Source of the DNA: an uncultured Prevotellaceae bacterium
GTDB taxonomy: Bacteria > Bacteroidota > Bacteroidia > Bacteroidales > Bacteroidaceae
NCBI GenBank assembly: GCA_900316265.1
Contig: ONCH01000009.1
Coordinates: 1-54,741 of the forward strand
DNA: 54,741 bases
Direction: 5' to 3'
Under the pieces are notes generated by a model. That model worked only from the letters and a program-made list of their open reading frames with translations, made no database searches and was not told where the DNA came from. Shown here piece after piece: positions 16,953-26,898 of the stretch. The position numbers and the translations under genes were made by a program. Each line of letters begins with the position of its first letter. The first letter of the stretch is position 1.

Positions 16953-19900
16953 TTAGGCGTTGTACTCCTGCCAGCTCTTAATCTTGATGTCGTTCTCCGT
17001 GAGGGCGGTGAAGGCCTCGATGAAGGCCTTGGCCAGACGGACATTGGTCATCAAGGGAATATTGTGGTCGATAGCACCACGACGGATGCGGTAGCCGTTG
17101 GTGAGCTCGCGCTTGGTGTGGTTCTTCGGCACGTTGATGATGAGGTCGAACTGGTGGGCAGCAATCATGTCCATGACGTTGTTCTGACCTTCCTCGTCAG
17201 GCCAGCTGACGGCCGTAGCCTCAACGCCGTTGTCGTTGAAGAACTTGGCAGTACCACCAGTAGCGAAGACCTTATACCCCTTCTTGACGAGGTTCTGGGC
17301 AGGCTCCAGCAGGCTGACCTTACCCTTGGCGCCACCTGAAGATACCAGGATACTGCCGCCCTGCTTAGGCAGACGGTAACCAGTAGCAATCAGAGCGTTG
17401 AGCATAGCCTCGTTGAGGTCGTCGCCCAGACAGCCTACCTCACCAGTAGAACTCATATCGACACCCAGCACGGGGTCAGCATTCTGCAGACGAGCAAACG
17501 AGAACTGGCTGGCCTTGACGCCAATACGGTCGATATCGAACTCTGATGAGTCGGGACGAGAGTAGGGGGCGTCGAGCATAATCTTCGTAGCAGTCTCGAT
17601 GAAGTTGCGCTTCAGAATCTTGCTGACGAAGGGGAACGAGCGTGATGCACGCAGGTTGCACTCGATGACCTTCACCTCACGGTTCTTAGCCAGGAACTGG
17701 ATATTGAACGGACCGCTGATATTGAGCTCTGCGGCAATCTTGCGGGCAATCTTCTTAATCTGGCGGATGGTAGAGAAGTAGATGTGCTGGGCGGGGAACA
17801 CCATCGTGGCGTCACCAGAGTGCACACCGGCATACTCTACGTGCTCAGAGATGGCGTACTCGACAACCTCACCCTTATCGGCAACGGCGTCGAACTCAAT
17901 CTCCTTGGTCTCGGTCATGAACTTCGAGATAACTACAGGGAACTCCTTAGATACCTCGGTAGCCATGTTGAGGAAGCGATGCAGCTCCTCGTCGTCATAG
18001 CAGACGTTCATGGCAGCGCCTGACAGCACGTAGCTGGGGCGCACGAGTACGGGATAGCCCACCTCGTCGACAAACTGCTTGACATCCTCGAAAGAGGTCA
18101 GGGCGCGCCATGCAGGCTGGTCGATGCCCAGCTTGTCGAGCATAGCAGAGAACTTGTCACGGTTCTCAGCACGGTCGATGTTGACAGGCGAGGTACCCAG
18201 AACGGGAACACCCTGGCGGTGCAGCTTCATGGCGAGGTTGTTAGGTATCTGACCACCCACAGAGACGATAACACCACGAGGCGACTCCAGGTCGATAACG
18301 TCAAGAACGCGCTCCAGCGAGAGCTCGTCGAAGTACAGACGGTCGCACATGTCGTAGTCGGTTGACACGGTCTCCGGGTTGTAGTTAATCATGATAGACT
18401 TGTAGCCCAGCTTGCGAGCGGTATTGATGGCGTTCACCGAGCACCAGTCGAACTCTACAGACGAACCGATGCGGTAGGCACCAGAACCGAGCACGATGAC
18501 AGACTTCTCGTTCTTGTAGTAGTTGATGTCGTGGGCTGGGGTATAGACCTTACCGTCGGGCTCAGCGAAAGCTGGCGTGTGAGTGTAGGTGAAGTACAGG
18601 TAGTTGGTCAGCTCAGGATGCTCGCTGGCAACAGTAGGAATACGCTTCACAGAAGGCATAACGCCCTTCTGCTTGCGGTACTCGCGAACCTGTAGGTTCT
18701 CCTTCTCCATATTGGTGGACTTGGTCTTCAACACGAAGCGGGCAATCTGGAAGTCAGAGAAGCCACACTGCTTCACCTCCAGCAAGAGCTCGGTGGGCAG
18801 TTCTTCCAGCTTGTCGTACTTCTGCAACTCGTGCTTCAGGTCAACGATATGCTTCAGGCGCTCCAGGAACCAGACGTCAATCTTGGTAAGCTGCTCGATG
18901 CGCTCAACACTATAACCATCCTCCAGCGCCTGTGCGATAGCAAAGATACGCAGGTCGGTGGGGTTTGCCAAGGCGTCGTCCAGGTCGTCGAACTTGGTGT
19001 GGTCGTTGCCCACGAAACCGTGCATGCCCTGACCAATCATACGCAGACCCTTCTGAATCATCTCCTCAAACGAGCGACCGATAGACATAATCTCACCCAC
19101 AGACTTCATGCTGGAACCAATCTGACGGCTGACACCGGCAAACTTGGTGAGGTCCCAACGAGGAATCTTACAAATCATGTAGTCCAGCGACGGAGCAACA
19201 TAGGCTGAGCTGGTGGTACCCATCTCGCCAATCTGGTCGAGGGTATAGCCCAGCGCAATCTTCGCAGCAACGAAGGCGAGGGGATAGCCGGTAGCCTTAG
19301 ATGCCAAAGCTGACGAGCGGCTCAGACGAGCATTAATCTCGATGATACGGTAGTCGTTGGTCTCAGCATTGAAGGCAAACTGGATGTTGCATTCACCGAC
19401 GATACCCAGATGGCGGACGCACTTGATAGTGATTTCCTGCAGCATCTTCACCTGCTCTTCCTTCAGCGAACAGGTAGGAGCAACAACGATAGACTCACCA
19501 GTGTGGATACCCAGGGGGTCGAAGTTCTCCATAGAGGCAACGGTGAAGCAGTGGTCGTTGGCATCGCGGATGCACTCGAACTCAATCTCCTTCCAGCCCT
19601 TCAGAGACTCCTCAACAAGAATCTGGGGAGCAAAGGTGAAGGCACTCTCAGCCAGTTCCTTGAAAGCTTTCTCGTCAGGACAGATACCTGAGCCCAGTCC
19701 ACCCAGCGCGTAGGCTGAACGGATCATGATGGGGAAACCAATCTCGTGGGCGGCCTTCAAGGCGTCGTCCATGTTCTCTACGGCGTGGCTCACGGGGGTC
19801 TTCAGCGCAATCTCGTCAAGCTTCTTAACGAAGAGGTCGCGGTCTTCGGTGTTCATGATGGCTTCGACGCTGGTTCCCAGTACCTCGACACCATACTCCT

Positions 19901-20219
19901 TCAGGATTCCCTTCTGGTAAAGCTCAGTACCGCAGTTCAGAGCGGTCTGACCACCAAAAGCCAAGAGAATGCCGTCGGGGCGTTCCTTCTTGATAATCTC
20001 TGTAACAAAATGAGTGGTAACGGGTTGGAAATACACCTTGTCGGCAATACCTTCAGAAGTCTGAATAGTAGCGATGTTGGGATTTACCAAAACTGAGGAA
20101 ATGCCCTCTTCGCGAAGTGCTTTAAGGGCCTGGGAGCCAGAATAGTCAAACTCACCAGCTTGTCCGATTTTCAAAGCGCCAGAACCTAATACCAGCACCT
20201 TTTTGAGTTTTTTTGTCAT
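16953..20219 (-). CDS. carB: Carbamoyl-phosphate synthase large subunit
   Basis: About 1088 residues from the ATG at 20219 (MTKKLKKVLVLGSGALKIGQ). The frame stays open upstream, but that part lies in the promoter. CarB makes carbamoyl phosphate from ammonia, bicarbonate and two ATP for pyrimidines and arginine. Two homologous ATP-grasp halves are visible, the first with EIEFECIRDANDHCFTVASM and the second beginning at VIVLGSGAYRIGSSVEFDWC. The last 140 residues are the MGS-like allosteric domain (KVFATGGTAKFF, LIINVPKN). No carA gene lies next to it in this window, so the small subunit must be elsewhere. It is transcribed alone with promoter and terminator. Confidence 0.96.
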   Translation of the reverse strand: MTKKLKKVLVLGSGALKIGQAGEFDYSGSQALKALREEGISSVLVNPNIATIQTSEGIADKVYFQPVTTHFVTEIIKKERPDGILLAFGGQTALNCGTELYQKGILKEYGVEVLGTSVEAIMNTEDRDLFVKKLDEIALKTPVSHAVENMDDALKAAHEIGFPIMIRSAYALGGLGSGICPDEKAFKELAESAFTFAPQILVEESLKGWKEIEFECIRDANDHCFTVASMENFDPLGIHTGESIVVAPTCSLKEEQVKMLQEITIKCVRHLGIVGECNIQFAFNAETNDYRIIEINARLSRSSALASKATGYPLAFVAAKIALGYTLDQIGEMGTTSSAYVAPSLDYMICKIPRWDLTKFAGVSRQIGSSMKSVGEIMSIGRSFEEMIQKGLRMIGQGMHGFVGNDHTKFDDLDDALANPTDLRIFAIAQALEDGYSVERIEQLTKIDVWFLERLKHIVDLKHELQKYDKLEELPTELLLEVKQCGFSDFQIARFVLKTKSTNMEKENLQVREYRKQKGVMPSVKRIPTVASEHPELTNYLYFTYTHTPAFAEPDGKVYTPAHDINYYKNEKSVIVLGSGAYRIGSSVEFDWCSVNAINTARKLGYKSIMINYNPETVSTDYDMCDRLYFDELSLERVLDVIDLESPRGVIVSVGGQIPNNLAMKLHRQGVPVLGTSPVNIDRAENRDKFSAMLDKLGIDQPAWRALTSFEDVKQFVDEVGYPVLVRPSYVLSGAAMNVCYDDEELHRFLNMATEVSKEFPVVISKFMTETKEIEFDAVADKGEVVEYAISEHVEYAGVHSGDATMVFPAQHIYFSTIRQIKKIARKIAAELNISGPFNIQFLAKNREVKVIECNLRASRSFPFVSKILKRNFIETATKIMLDAPYSRPDSSEFDIDRIGVKASQFSFARLQNADPVLGVDMSSTGEVGCLGDDLNEAMLNALIATGYRLPKQGGSILVSSGGAKGKVSLLEPAQNLVKKGYKVFATGGTAKFFNDNGVEATAVSWPDEEGQNNVMDMIAAHQFDLIINVPKNHTKRELTNGYRIRRGAIDHNIPLMTNVRLAKAFIEAFTALTENDIKIKSWQEYNA

Positions 20220-20255
20220 ATCGTTTGCTGTGTTTGTTGGTGTTATTCTGGGCTG

Positions 20256-20286
20256 CAAAGGTACAAAGAAAATGAGAAATAGCAAA
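20256..20286 (-). promoter_or_regulatory. Promoter of carB
   Basis: Minus strand: -33 TTTG (20283-20286), 19-nt spacer, -7 TACCTTTG (20256-20263). The predicted leader is about 30 nt, which fixes the start at 20219 rather than the longer open frame. Confidence 0.75.
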
Positions 20287-20307
20287 AGGATTTTTCAATT
20301 TTCTTAT

Positions 20308-20347
20308 AAAAAAATGTAGGGAAGACACTTCATGCCTTCCCCACATT
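20308..20347 (-). terminator. Intrinsic terminator after rpsA
   Basis: Minus strand: arms AATGTGGGGAAG and CTTCCCTACATT (12 pairs with one G-T), 11-nt loop, then seven Ts. It begins 16 nt beyond the rpsA stop. Confidence 0.8.
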
Positions 20348-20363
20348 AATATATATACGAGAA

Positions 20364-22142
20364 TTACTCGCCTTTCTCCATCTGAGCCTTCAGCTGAGCC
20401 AGTACGTCGATGTCACCAAGTGTGGTGCTGGCTGCAACGTTCTCAATCTTCGGAGCGTCTGCCTTCGGAGCACGAGTCTTCTTGGCAGCAGCCTTCTTCT
20501 CCTCACGCTGAGGATCCTCGAAGGTACGGCTGTGAGAGAGGATGATGCGCTTGCTATCCTTGTTGAACTCGATAACCTTGAAGGGCAGAACCTCACCAGC
20601 CTGAGCCTGTGAGCCGTCCTCCTTCTGCAGGTGCTTAGGAGTAGCGAAGCCCTCAACGTTCTCACCGAGAGAGATAACGGCACCCTTCTCCAGGAGCTCG
20701 ATAATCTTACCCTCGTGGATAGAACCAACGGTGTACTGCTCCTCGAATACATCCCAAGGATTGTCCTCCAGCTGCTTGTGGCCAAGGCTGAGACGACGGT
20801 TCTCCTTGTCGATATCCAGAACGACAACGTCAATCTGTGCACCAACCTGAGTGAACTCAGAAGGATGCTTAACCTTCTTAGTCCAAGAGAGGTCGCTGAT
20901 GTGAATCAGACCGTCAACACCCTCTTCGAGCTCAACGAATACACCGAAGTTAGTGAAGTTGCGAACCTTAGCGGCGTGCTTGCTGCCAACAGGATACTTA
21001 ACCTCGATAGCCTCCCAGGGATCTTCCTTCAGCTGCTTGATGCCCAGTGACATCTTGCGCTCGTCGCGGTCGAGAGTCAGGATAACTGCCTCGATCTCGT
21101 CGCCAACCTTCAGGAACTCCTGAGCTGAACGCAGGTGCTGGCTCCAAGACATCTCAGAAACGTGAATCAGACCCTCAACACCAGGCTGAATCTCAACGAA
21201 TGCACCGTAGTCAGCGAGTACGACAACCTTACCCTTCACGTGGTCACCAACCTTGAGGTTAGCATCCAGAGCATCCCAAGGATGTGGGGTCAGCTGCTTC
21301 AGACCGAGAGCAATACGCTTCTTCTCCTCATCGAAGTCGAGGATAACGACGTTAATCTTCTGGTCGAGCTCAACAACCTTGTGGGGATCGTCAACACGGC
21401 CCCAAGACAGGTCTGTAATGTGAATCAGTCCGTCAACACCACCCAGGTCTACGAATACGCCGTAGCTGGTGATATTCTTAACAACACCCTCCAAGATCTG
21501 ACCCTTCTCCAGCTTGCCGATAATCTCCTGCTTCTGGGCCTCGAGCTCAGCCTCGATGAGTGCCTTGTGTGATACAACTACATTACGGAACTCCTGGTTA
21601 ATCTTAACAACCTTGAACTCCATGGTCTTGCCAACGAACTGGTCGTAGTCGCGAATGGGGTGAACGTCGATCTGGCTACCAGGCAGGAAGGCCTCGATGC
21701 CGAATACGTCAACAATCATACCACCCTTTGTGCGGCACTTGATGTAACCCTGAATAATCTCCTGAGCCTCCAGAGCGGCGTTAACACGCTCCCAGCTCTT
21801 AGACATGCGGGCTTTCTTGTGACTGAGTACCAGCTGACCTTTCTTGTCCTCTGCGTTCTCTACATACACCTCAACGGTGTCGCCGGCCTTCAGCTCGGGG
21901 TTGTAGCGGAACTCGCTAGCAGGGATAATACCGTCGCTCTTGTAGCCGATGTTAACAACGACTTCCTTCTTGTCGACGCTGATGACAGTACCGTCAACTA
22001 CCTGATGCTCGCTGACCTTGTTAAGGGTCTCGTCATAAGCCTTGTCGAGCTCTTCCTTGCTGACGTTAGCGGCAGTGCCATTCTCAAACTGATCCCAGTC
22101 GAAGTCCTGTAATGGCTGGACCTTCTTTGTTAATTCTGACAT
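20364..22142 (-). CDS. rpsA: 30S ribosomal protein S1
   Basis: About 592 residues from the ATG at 22142 (MSELTKKVQPLQDFDWDQFE), which I prefer to the in-frame ATG at 22166. It has six S1 RNA-binding domains in tandem. Clear examples are GTVISVDKKEVVVNIGYKSDG, GVVKNITSYGVFVDLGGVDG, KGKVVVLADYGAFVEIQPGVEG and KVRNFTNFGVFVELEEGVDG. S1 brings mRNA to the small subunit. In Bacteroidetes, where Shine-Dalgarno sites are rare, it is expected to matter for initiation. The tail is Lys/Ala-rich (KKAAAKKTRAPKADAPK). The gene has a structured leader of about 210 nt and a terminator. Confidence 0.96.
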   Translation of the reverse strand: MSELTKKVQPLQDFDWDQFENGTAANVSKEELDKAYDETLNKVSEHQVVDGTVISVDKKEVVVNIGYKSDGIIPASEFRYNPELKAGDTVEVYVENAEDKKGQLVLSHKKARMSKSWERVNAALEAQEIIQGYIKCRTKGGMIVDVFGIEAFLPGSQIDVHPIRDYDQFVGKTMEFKVVKINQEFRNVVVSHKALIEAELEAQKQEIIGKLEKGQILEGVVKNITSYGVFVDLGGVDGLIHITDLSWGRVDDPHKVVELDQKINVVILDFDEEKKRIALGLKQLTPHPWDALDANLKVGDHVKGKVVVLADYGAFVEIQPGVEGLIHVSEMSWSQHLRSAQEFLKVGDEIEAVILTLDRDERKMSLGIKQLKEDPWEAIEVKYPVGSKHAAKVRNFTNFGVFVELEEGVDGLIHISDLSWTKKVKHPSEFTQVGAQIDVVVLDIDKENRRLSLGHKQLEDNPWDVFEEQYTVGSIHEGKIIELLEKGAVISLGENVEGFATPKHLQKEDGSQAQAGEVLPFKVIEFNKDSKRIILSHSRTFEDPQREEKKAAAKKTRAPKADAPKIENVAASTTLGDIDVLAQLKAQMEKGE

Positions 22143-22353
22143 AATAAATAAATAATGTGTGCCCAATCTCTCGATGGGGCGGGGCCTGAACAGACGTTTA
22201 CCAGACCATGTTTAAAGGGTTAATATTGATAGGCACCGACGCCTGTTTCGGCACCTATTCGCCCATTTGGGCGTAAAAGCGGCTGCAAGGACGGTGCAAA
22301 CCGAATGCAGAGAGCTCGCTCTATGCTGAGGTGAAGCCCGTTCTCGCAGAAAT
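22143..22353 (-). promoter_or_regulatory. Structured 5' leader of rpsA
   Basis: The predicted transcript runs about 210 nt before the ATG, the longest leader in the window. On the RNA a 10-pair stem with two G-U pairs (arms TAGGTGCCGA and TCGGTGCCTA, 22230-22257) lies next to a compact CGCCCA/TGGGCG hairpin (22260-22273). The 3' arm element CGGTGC (22233-22238) could instead pair with GCACCG at 22292-22297. Two exclusive folds and a ribosomal-protein gene downstream suggest autogenous control, but this is inference. Confidence 0.5.
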
Positions 22354-22359
22354 TGCCTG

Positions 22360-22367
22360 CAAAGGTA
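22360..22367 (-). promoter_or_regulatory. -7 element of the rpsA promoter
   Basis: Minus-strand TACCTTTG, a perfect -7 match. No TTTG is found at the expected -33 position. Instead a period-7 pyrimidine repeat (22375-22406) lies directly upstream. Confidence 0.6.
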
Positions 22368-22374
22368 CGAAAAA

Positions 22375-22406
22375 GAGGTGAGAAGTAAGAGGTGAGAAGT
22401 GAGAGG
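22375..22406. repeat. Period-7 repeat upstream of the rpsA promoter
   Basis: On the minus strand the heptads are CTCTCAC, TTCTCAC, CTCTTAC, TTCTCAC, then CTC, running into the -7 element after 7 nt. The repeat starts 10 bp beyond the tamB stop. Confidence 0.7.
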
Positions 22407-22416
22407 AAAGAAAGAT

Positions 22417-25400
22417 TTATAGTTTTTTAACCTTTTTGGCTTTCTTTTTCTTTGTGGAGAGCAATTCGCCCAGTCCATTGAAATCTTTCTGCATGATGAT
22501 ACCGATGCCTTGGGTATTCAAGGACGATTTGGTGAAATAGCGGTCGTTGGTCTGATTGTAAACCTTAAAGGCGAGGTTACCATTGGGGAGCAACAGATAG
22601 CGGATATCGAAGTCGCCAATGAACGTGGAGTTGGCGGAGGTTGCTGCTTTCTTTGATGTGGCGCTACTTCCGTCGCGATAGCCAAACTGTCCGTTGATGA
22701 GCAGGCGGTTATTAAGCAGGCGACCGTTGATAATTCCTTCATATTCAGCATTATTCCAGCCTTCGTCACCCGTAGAGATGTTGGCACCAAAACTCCAGTT
22801 GTTGCTCTTGATGACGCGGTTGAGCATGTCGTTGAGCTGACTGCTGAGTGTACCAGACAATAGGCTCTGCATAGCGAGAGAGGTCTTGCTCTGGCCTGCC
22901 GTCTCTTCGTCGTTGGCGTTATTGGCACCCTGTGGATAGAAACGTCCTACGGCCAACAGGTAGATGACTTGCTGGTTCATTTCCTCTTCGCTATTGATGA
23001 TGGAGCGCAGCATCTGCTTTTCGTCTGAGTTGACATTCGGAATATCAAGGTCGAAGTCGATAATCGGGGCACGTGGCTGGCCGCTGATATCCATCAAGCA
23101 GTTGACACGAACGGTACTGGCGAAACTCTTGCCGACATTCAAGTCAGAGAGTGACACGCCATTGACTGTATGCTGTGCCTGCATATTCAGACGGGCATCA
23201 TAGGGGTCGCCACCAAAGATAATCGTTCCACCCTCTTTGAAGACGAAATTCTTCTTGATAATATTCTGGATGGTAATGCCGTAGGTTCCTTCGCTGATGC
23301 GATAGGTGCCAAAGATATTGAAGCTTCCTTTATTATAGAAGGTTGTCTGCAGGTCGCCATTACCTCTTAGGGTAATATAGTCGCTGGTGCGCTCATCCAT
23401 CAGCAGACGAACGGTGGCATCAGGGGTGGCATTAATCCTCAGACGCATCGTGATGTCGGTACGGAGATCTACGAGTGGGGTGTAGTCGGTATTGTCTGTG
23501 GACGCCTCGTCGCTAATGACCGTCGACTGGTAGCGTGGCTTGCTGGACTCGTCTTTCGAGCCCCAAACAATAAACTCCTGGTCGGTAATGACATCTGGCG
23601 AGGCTGCATTATATACGAAGACGGTACCTCGCTGTGGGGTAATATCTGCTTCGATGAGCAGGCTGTTCTCCCTGCCGTGAATGGCCACATTACCATTGGC
23701 AAAGGCCGTACCGTAGAAGGAGGCGTCGCCAAAGCTTTTGAAGTCGTAGGCCAACAGGTTGCGAGCATTGAGGTAGATATCATATGTGAGATTGGTAAGG
23801 TCGTTATGATGGATGCCTCCTGTCATAATGCCTTCGTTGCCATAGATATCGTAAAGCAGACAATTCTTGAAAGCGATATTGTCGCGCGTGAGCAATAGCG
23901 TGTCGTTACGCATCTCGTAGGTGCAATTCAGGGTGCTGACGTGTGCCTTGCCGTTGAGTATCAGCTCGCCATAAAGATTGAGGGCATTCAAGGGACCTGC
24001 CAGCTTGACATTTCCGTTGCCATAACCATCGATATGGTCGATAAATGTAGAGGTAAAGGACTGGGCAAAATCAAGACTGGTACCTTCAGCCTTGATGTCC
24101 AAGTCGATATAGTTGCGTTTGGGCGACACATAACCGTTAATGAGTGTTTTTGCTGTCGGACCGTCATCGGCAATAGCTTGTATGTCAATCTGTTCTGCTT
24201 CTTTGTTCCAGGTGACATTTGCGTCCAAATCACCCATTCTTCCGTGCTCAAACTGGAAGTCTCTGACGAGGAGTTTCGCATCGGCTTCCAATTCGCCGAA
24301 GACACCTCTCAGCGCGCCACCGCCTGTTGCCTTACCGCTGAAACTGACCGCACCGAAGTTAATCAAATCAAGGACATATTCGATATCAATATCGCGCATA
24401 TTGACGTTAATGGAGTCCTGACTGTTTTCTGAAGCAGTACCGTCAAGCGTCAGGAACTGCTGGCCGTGACGGATAGAGAAACCGGTAACATTTAGATTCT
24501 TGTTAGCATAGGTAATGGTGGCAGGAAGGACTTCCCAAGGGGTGTTCTTGATAATCATTTGCGATTGAGCCACCTTGATATATGCCGTCTGTGTCTTGTC
24601 GAATGAGCTGTCGAAATAGGCCATCGCCGTCAGATGGCCGCTGGTGCGCTCCTCAGCATGGTCTGCCCATTGGAGAGTAGCTGTCAGCTGGTCGTTATGC
24701 ACGCTGCCCATGACCTGTAAATCGAGGTCGTTGCCTTCGTCAGAATGTTTGGTGATACTGACATCATACTGTAGGGTATTGATAGGCGAGAGGATACTGA
24801 TACGGGCATTATCGTAGCGACTACCGTCATAAATGAACTGCGGGATGTTACACTCCATGAGAATCTGTTGGCGCTCATCATTCAGGCTGCCCTGTAAGGT
24901 TAGCGGTCGTTTCAGAAAGAATGGTACACGCAACAAGCGTTCTACCCAGTCAGACTTTCGAATAGTGGCCTGGATAGAGAAGTTGTTATGCACGCTGGTA
25001 TCGATAGACGGCAGACCGGGTATCGTAGACATGCGTGTTGCCAGGAAGTTGGTAAAGCTCTGGGGTAGGGTCTTGTAGTCGAAATCACCCCGAATAGCGG
25101 CTTCACCGAAATCACTGGTCATAGTGACATAATGGATATCGCCGTCATAGCCTGACTCGATGTGTAACTCGTCCAAATCGTAGGACGTATTGTGTCCTTG
25201 CATTGAGAATTCGTTAACATCAATGGTTCCAACGGCATCATTGAGGTCGCTGGCCAAGAAATCTGCCTTGATATCACCGAAGAAACGCGCCTCGTCCCAC
25301 TGGTCAGTAAGGTTGATGGCTTTAGGAGATAGATTGGCGAAGGTTGCTTCCAACTTGACGTTATGCTGCTTGCCTCTCTGCAATATACTACCGTCTACCA

Positions 25401-26898
25401 CTAAACCGATATTGGCATCATCAATACTGGCATGACCGTGGATGTCAGTAGGGCTATAGAGTCCATCGATGTCGATATGCTGGTAATTGTAACCCTTGAA
25501 TTCGAATTGATGGACGATTCCATCGGCTTTGACAATAAGTGGCTGACCATCGGGCAGCTGACCACTGAGGTCGATATCAGTAGAGAGCGTACCAAACTGT
25601 TCGTCGTCGAGTACCTTCTTCAAGCTAAACTCTTTGGTATCGATATGTCCGTTGAAATGGCGCTTTTCATCAATCGCCATCGTCATATTCACGCTACCGG
25701 CATCTGTCTGCAACTGGTTGTGCGTCTCTATGCGGTTGATTCCCTTACCTTGGGCGTGACCTCTCAAGTGGATATTACCCATTCGTACCAATTCCTGTGG
25801 AACCTGTATGCGCTGGCCTTGCAGATTTTCTGAGATGAAACTGACGGTTTTGGCCGATAATGCGAGATCGCGAATGTCAACATTCCAAGAAGGTAGGCTG
25901 TCACGAAGTCCTTTGGCCCATCCACCAATGTTGATGGCAATATCACCTGTGGTAGAGCCTATGGTAAGCATCGGAATGTCCAGCGTCTCTCCTTCACCGT
26001 GGAAATTGCTGGCCAGCGACAAGGTACTTTGGAAGGTGTTTAGTGATGGTAAAAGGCAAGATAGGTCGCTAAGGGTAATCGTTGAAGGCTTAATGCTACC
26101 TGTATAACGTAGTGAAGGCATCACAAAGTGGTCGCTACGGAAACGATAGCTGGCTTCAATATCGCCCAATTGGAAGTTGGTGCCAGGCATGCGTAGCATA
26201 AAATCTGTCAAACGACTACTGTATTTGCCTCCTTCGTAGTGCAAACTCAACTTTTTGAGATTCAATCCGGACTGCTCCTTGAATGACAAACGCTTGATAT
26301 TGACGTTCAGAGAATCCTCGGAGAGAGCCTTGAGAATAATATCTGAACTGATGTCGTTGATTTTTAGGTGGTTGGGATTAAATATACCAGCCGTCTGGGG
26401 GCGGTCATAACGATCGTAGCTGACGCTACTGTGGCGGATAATCAACGAATTGATGCGCAGGTCGAGTGGGGCGGTGCTGGTCGTGTCTTTCGAAGCCAGC
26501 GAGTCGAGCACAAACTGAAAATTGGGTTTTGCCAACGAGTCCCTTTGATATAGCTGGGCACGGGTACCAAAAAGCTGGGCAGTAGAAATGGAAATCTTAC
26601 CATCGGCCAGCGGTAACAAGTCTAAGTGTGCCGAAATTCGTCCAGCAGTCAGCATGTTGACACCCCGCTGATCTTTGATAACAACCTGATAAAGTGTCAG
26701 ACGGCTCAGCAGTCCGTATTTCAAACGTCCTATCGACACGCTGGTACCCAGTTTCTCTGCCAATACCTTAGCAGCACGCTCACCTAAATATTCTTGAACA
26801 GCAGGAATGCTGAAGGTGAGTATGATGAGTAGATACAGTCCAAGAATGGACCATATCGTGATATTAAGTATGTGCTTAAGTATCTTCAAAACTGGCAA
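22417..26898 (-). CDS. tamB: TamB-like translocation and assembly module (DUF490)
   Basis: About 1493 residues. One N-terminal membrane anchor (ILNITIWSILGLYLLIILTFSIP, residues about 11-33) is followed by a very long periplasmic region rich in beta strands and the conserved C-terminal TamB domain ending in LNTQGIGIIMQKDFNGLGELL. Such AsmA-like bridge proteins span the periplasm and help outer-membrane protein or lipid transport. There is no in-frame ATG: the frame opens after a TGA, and the first usable starts are TTG at 26898 or TTG at 26889, the latter giving the more typical N-terminus KILKHIL. A 14-codon ATG ORF overlaps the start. No tamA-like gene is adjacent. Confidence 0.88.
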   Translation of the reverse strand: MPVLKILKHILNITIWSILGLYLLIILTFSIPAVQEYLGERAAKVLAEKLGTSVSIGRLKYGLLSRLTLYQVVIKDQRGVNMLTAGRISAHLDLLPLADGKISISTAQLFGTRAQLYQRDSLAKPNFQFVLDSLASKDTTSTAPLDLRINSLIIRHSSVSYDRYDRPQTAGIFNPNHLKINDISSDIILKALSEDSLNVNIKRLSFKEQSGLNLKKLSLHYEGGKYSSRLTDFMLRMPGTNFQLGDIEASYRFRSDHFVMPSLRYTGSIKPSTITLSDLSCLLPSLNTFQSTLSLASNFHGEGETLDIPMLTIGSTTGDIAINIGGWAKGLRDSLPSWNVDIRDLALSAKTVSFISENLQGQRIQVPQELVRMGNIHLRGHAQGKGINRIETHNQLQTDAGSVNMTMAIDEKRHFNGHIDTKEFSLKKVLDDEQFGTLSTDIDLSGQLPDGQPLIVKADGIVHQFEFKGYNYQHIDIDGLYSPTDIHGHASIDDANIGLVVDGSILQRGKQHNVKLEATFANLSPKAINLTDQWDEARFFGDIKADFLASDLNDAVGTIDVNEFSMQGHNTSYDLDELHIESGYDGDIHYVTMTSDFGEAAIRGDFDYKTLPQSFTNFLATRMSTIPGLPSIDTSVHNNFSIQATIRKSDWVERLLRVPFFLKRPLTLQGSLNDERQQILMECNIPQFIYDGSRYDNARISILSPINTLQYDVSITKHSDEGNDLDLQVMGSVHNDQLTATLQWADHAEERTSGHLTAMAYFDSSFDKTQTAYIKVAQSQMIIKNTPWEVLPATITYANKNLNVTGFSIRHGQQFLTLDGTASENSQDSINVNMRDIDIEYVLDLINFGAVSFSGKATGGGALRGVFGELEADAKLLVRDFQFEHGRMGDLDANVTWNKEAEQIDIQAIADDGPTAKTLINGYVSPKRNYIDLDIKAEGTSLDFAQSFTSTFIDHIDGYGNGNVKLAGPLNALNLYGELILNGKAHVSTLNCTYEMRNDTLLLTRDNIAFKNCLLYDIYGNEGIMTGGIHHNDLTNLTYDIYLNARNLLAYDFKSFGDASFYGTAFANGNVAIHGRENSLLIEADITPQRGTVFVYNAASPDVITDQEFIVWGSKDESSKPRYQSTVISDEASTDNTDYTPLVDLRTDITMRLRINATPDATVRLLMDERTSDYITLRGNGDLQTTFYNKGSFNIFGTYRISEGTYGITIQNIIKKNFVFKEGGTIIFGGDPYDARLNMQAQHTVNGVSLSDLNVGKSFASTVRVNCLMDISGQPRAPIIDFDLDIPNVNSDEKQMLRSIINSEEEMNQQVIYLLAVGRFYPQGANNANDEETAGQSKTSLAMQSLLSGTLSSQLNDMLNRVIKSNNWSFGANISTGDEGWNNAEYEGIINGRLLNNRLLINGQFGYRDGSSATSKKAATSANSTFIGDFDIRYLLLPNGNLAFKVYNQTNDRYFTKSSLNTQGIGIIMQKDFNGLGELLSTKKKKAKKVKKL

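Noticed and set aside
20220-20285. 22-residue N-terminal extension of CarB
   Set aside because: It overlaps the carB promoter, and CarB proteins start at the conserved KVLVLGSG strand.
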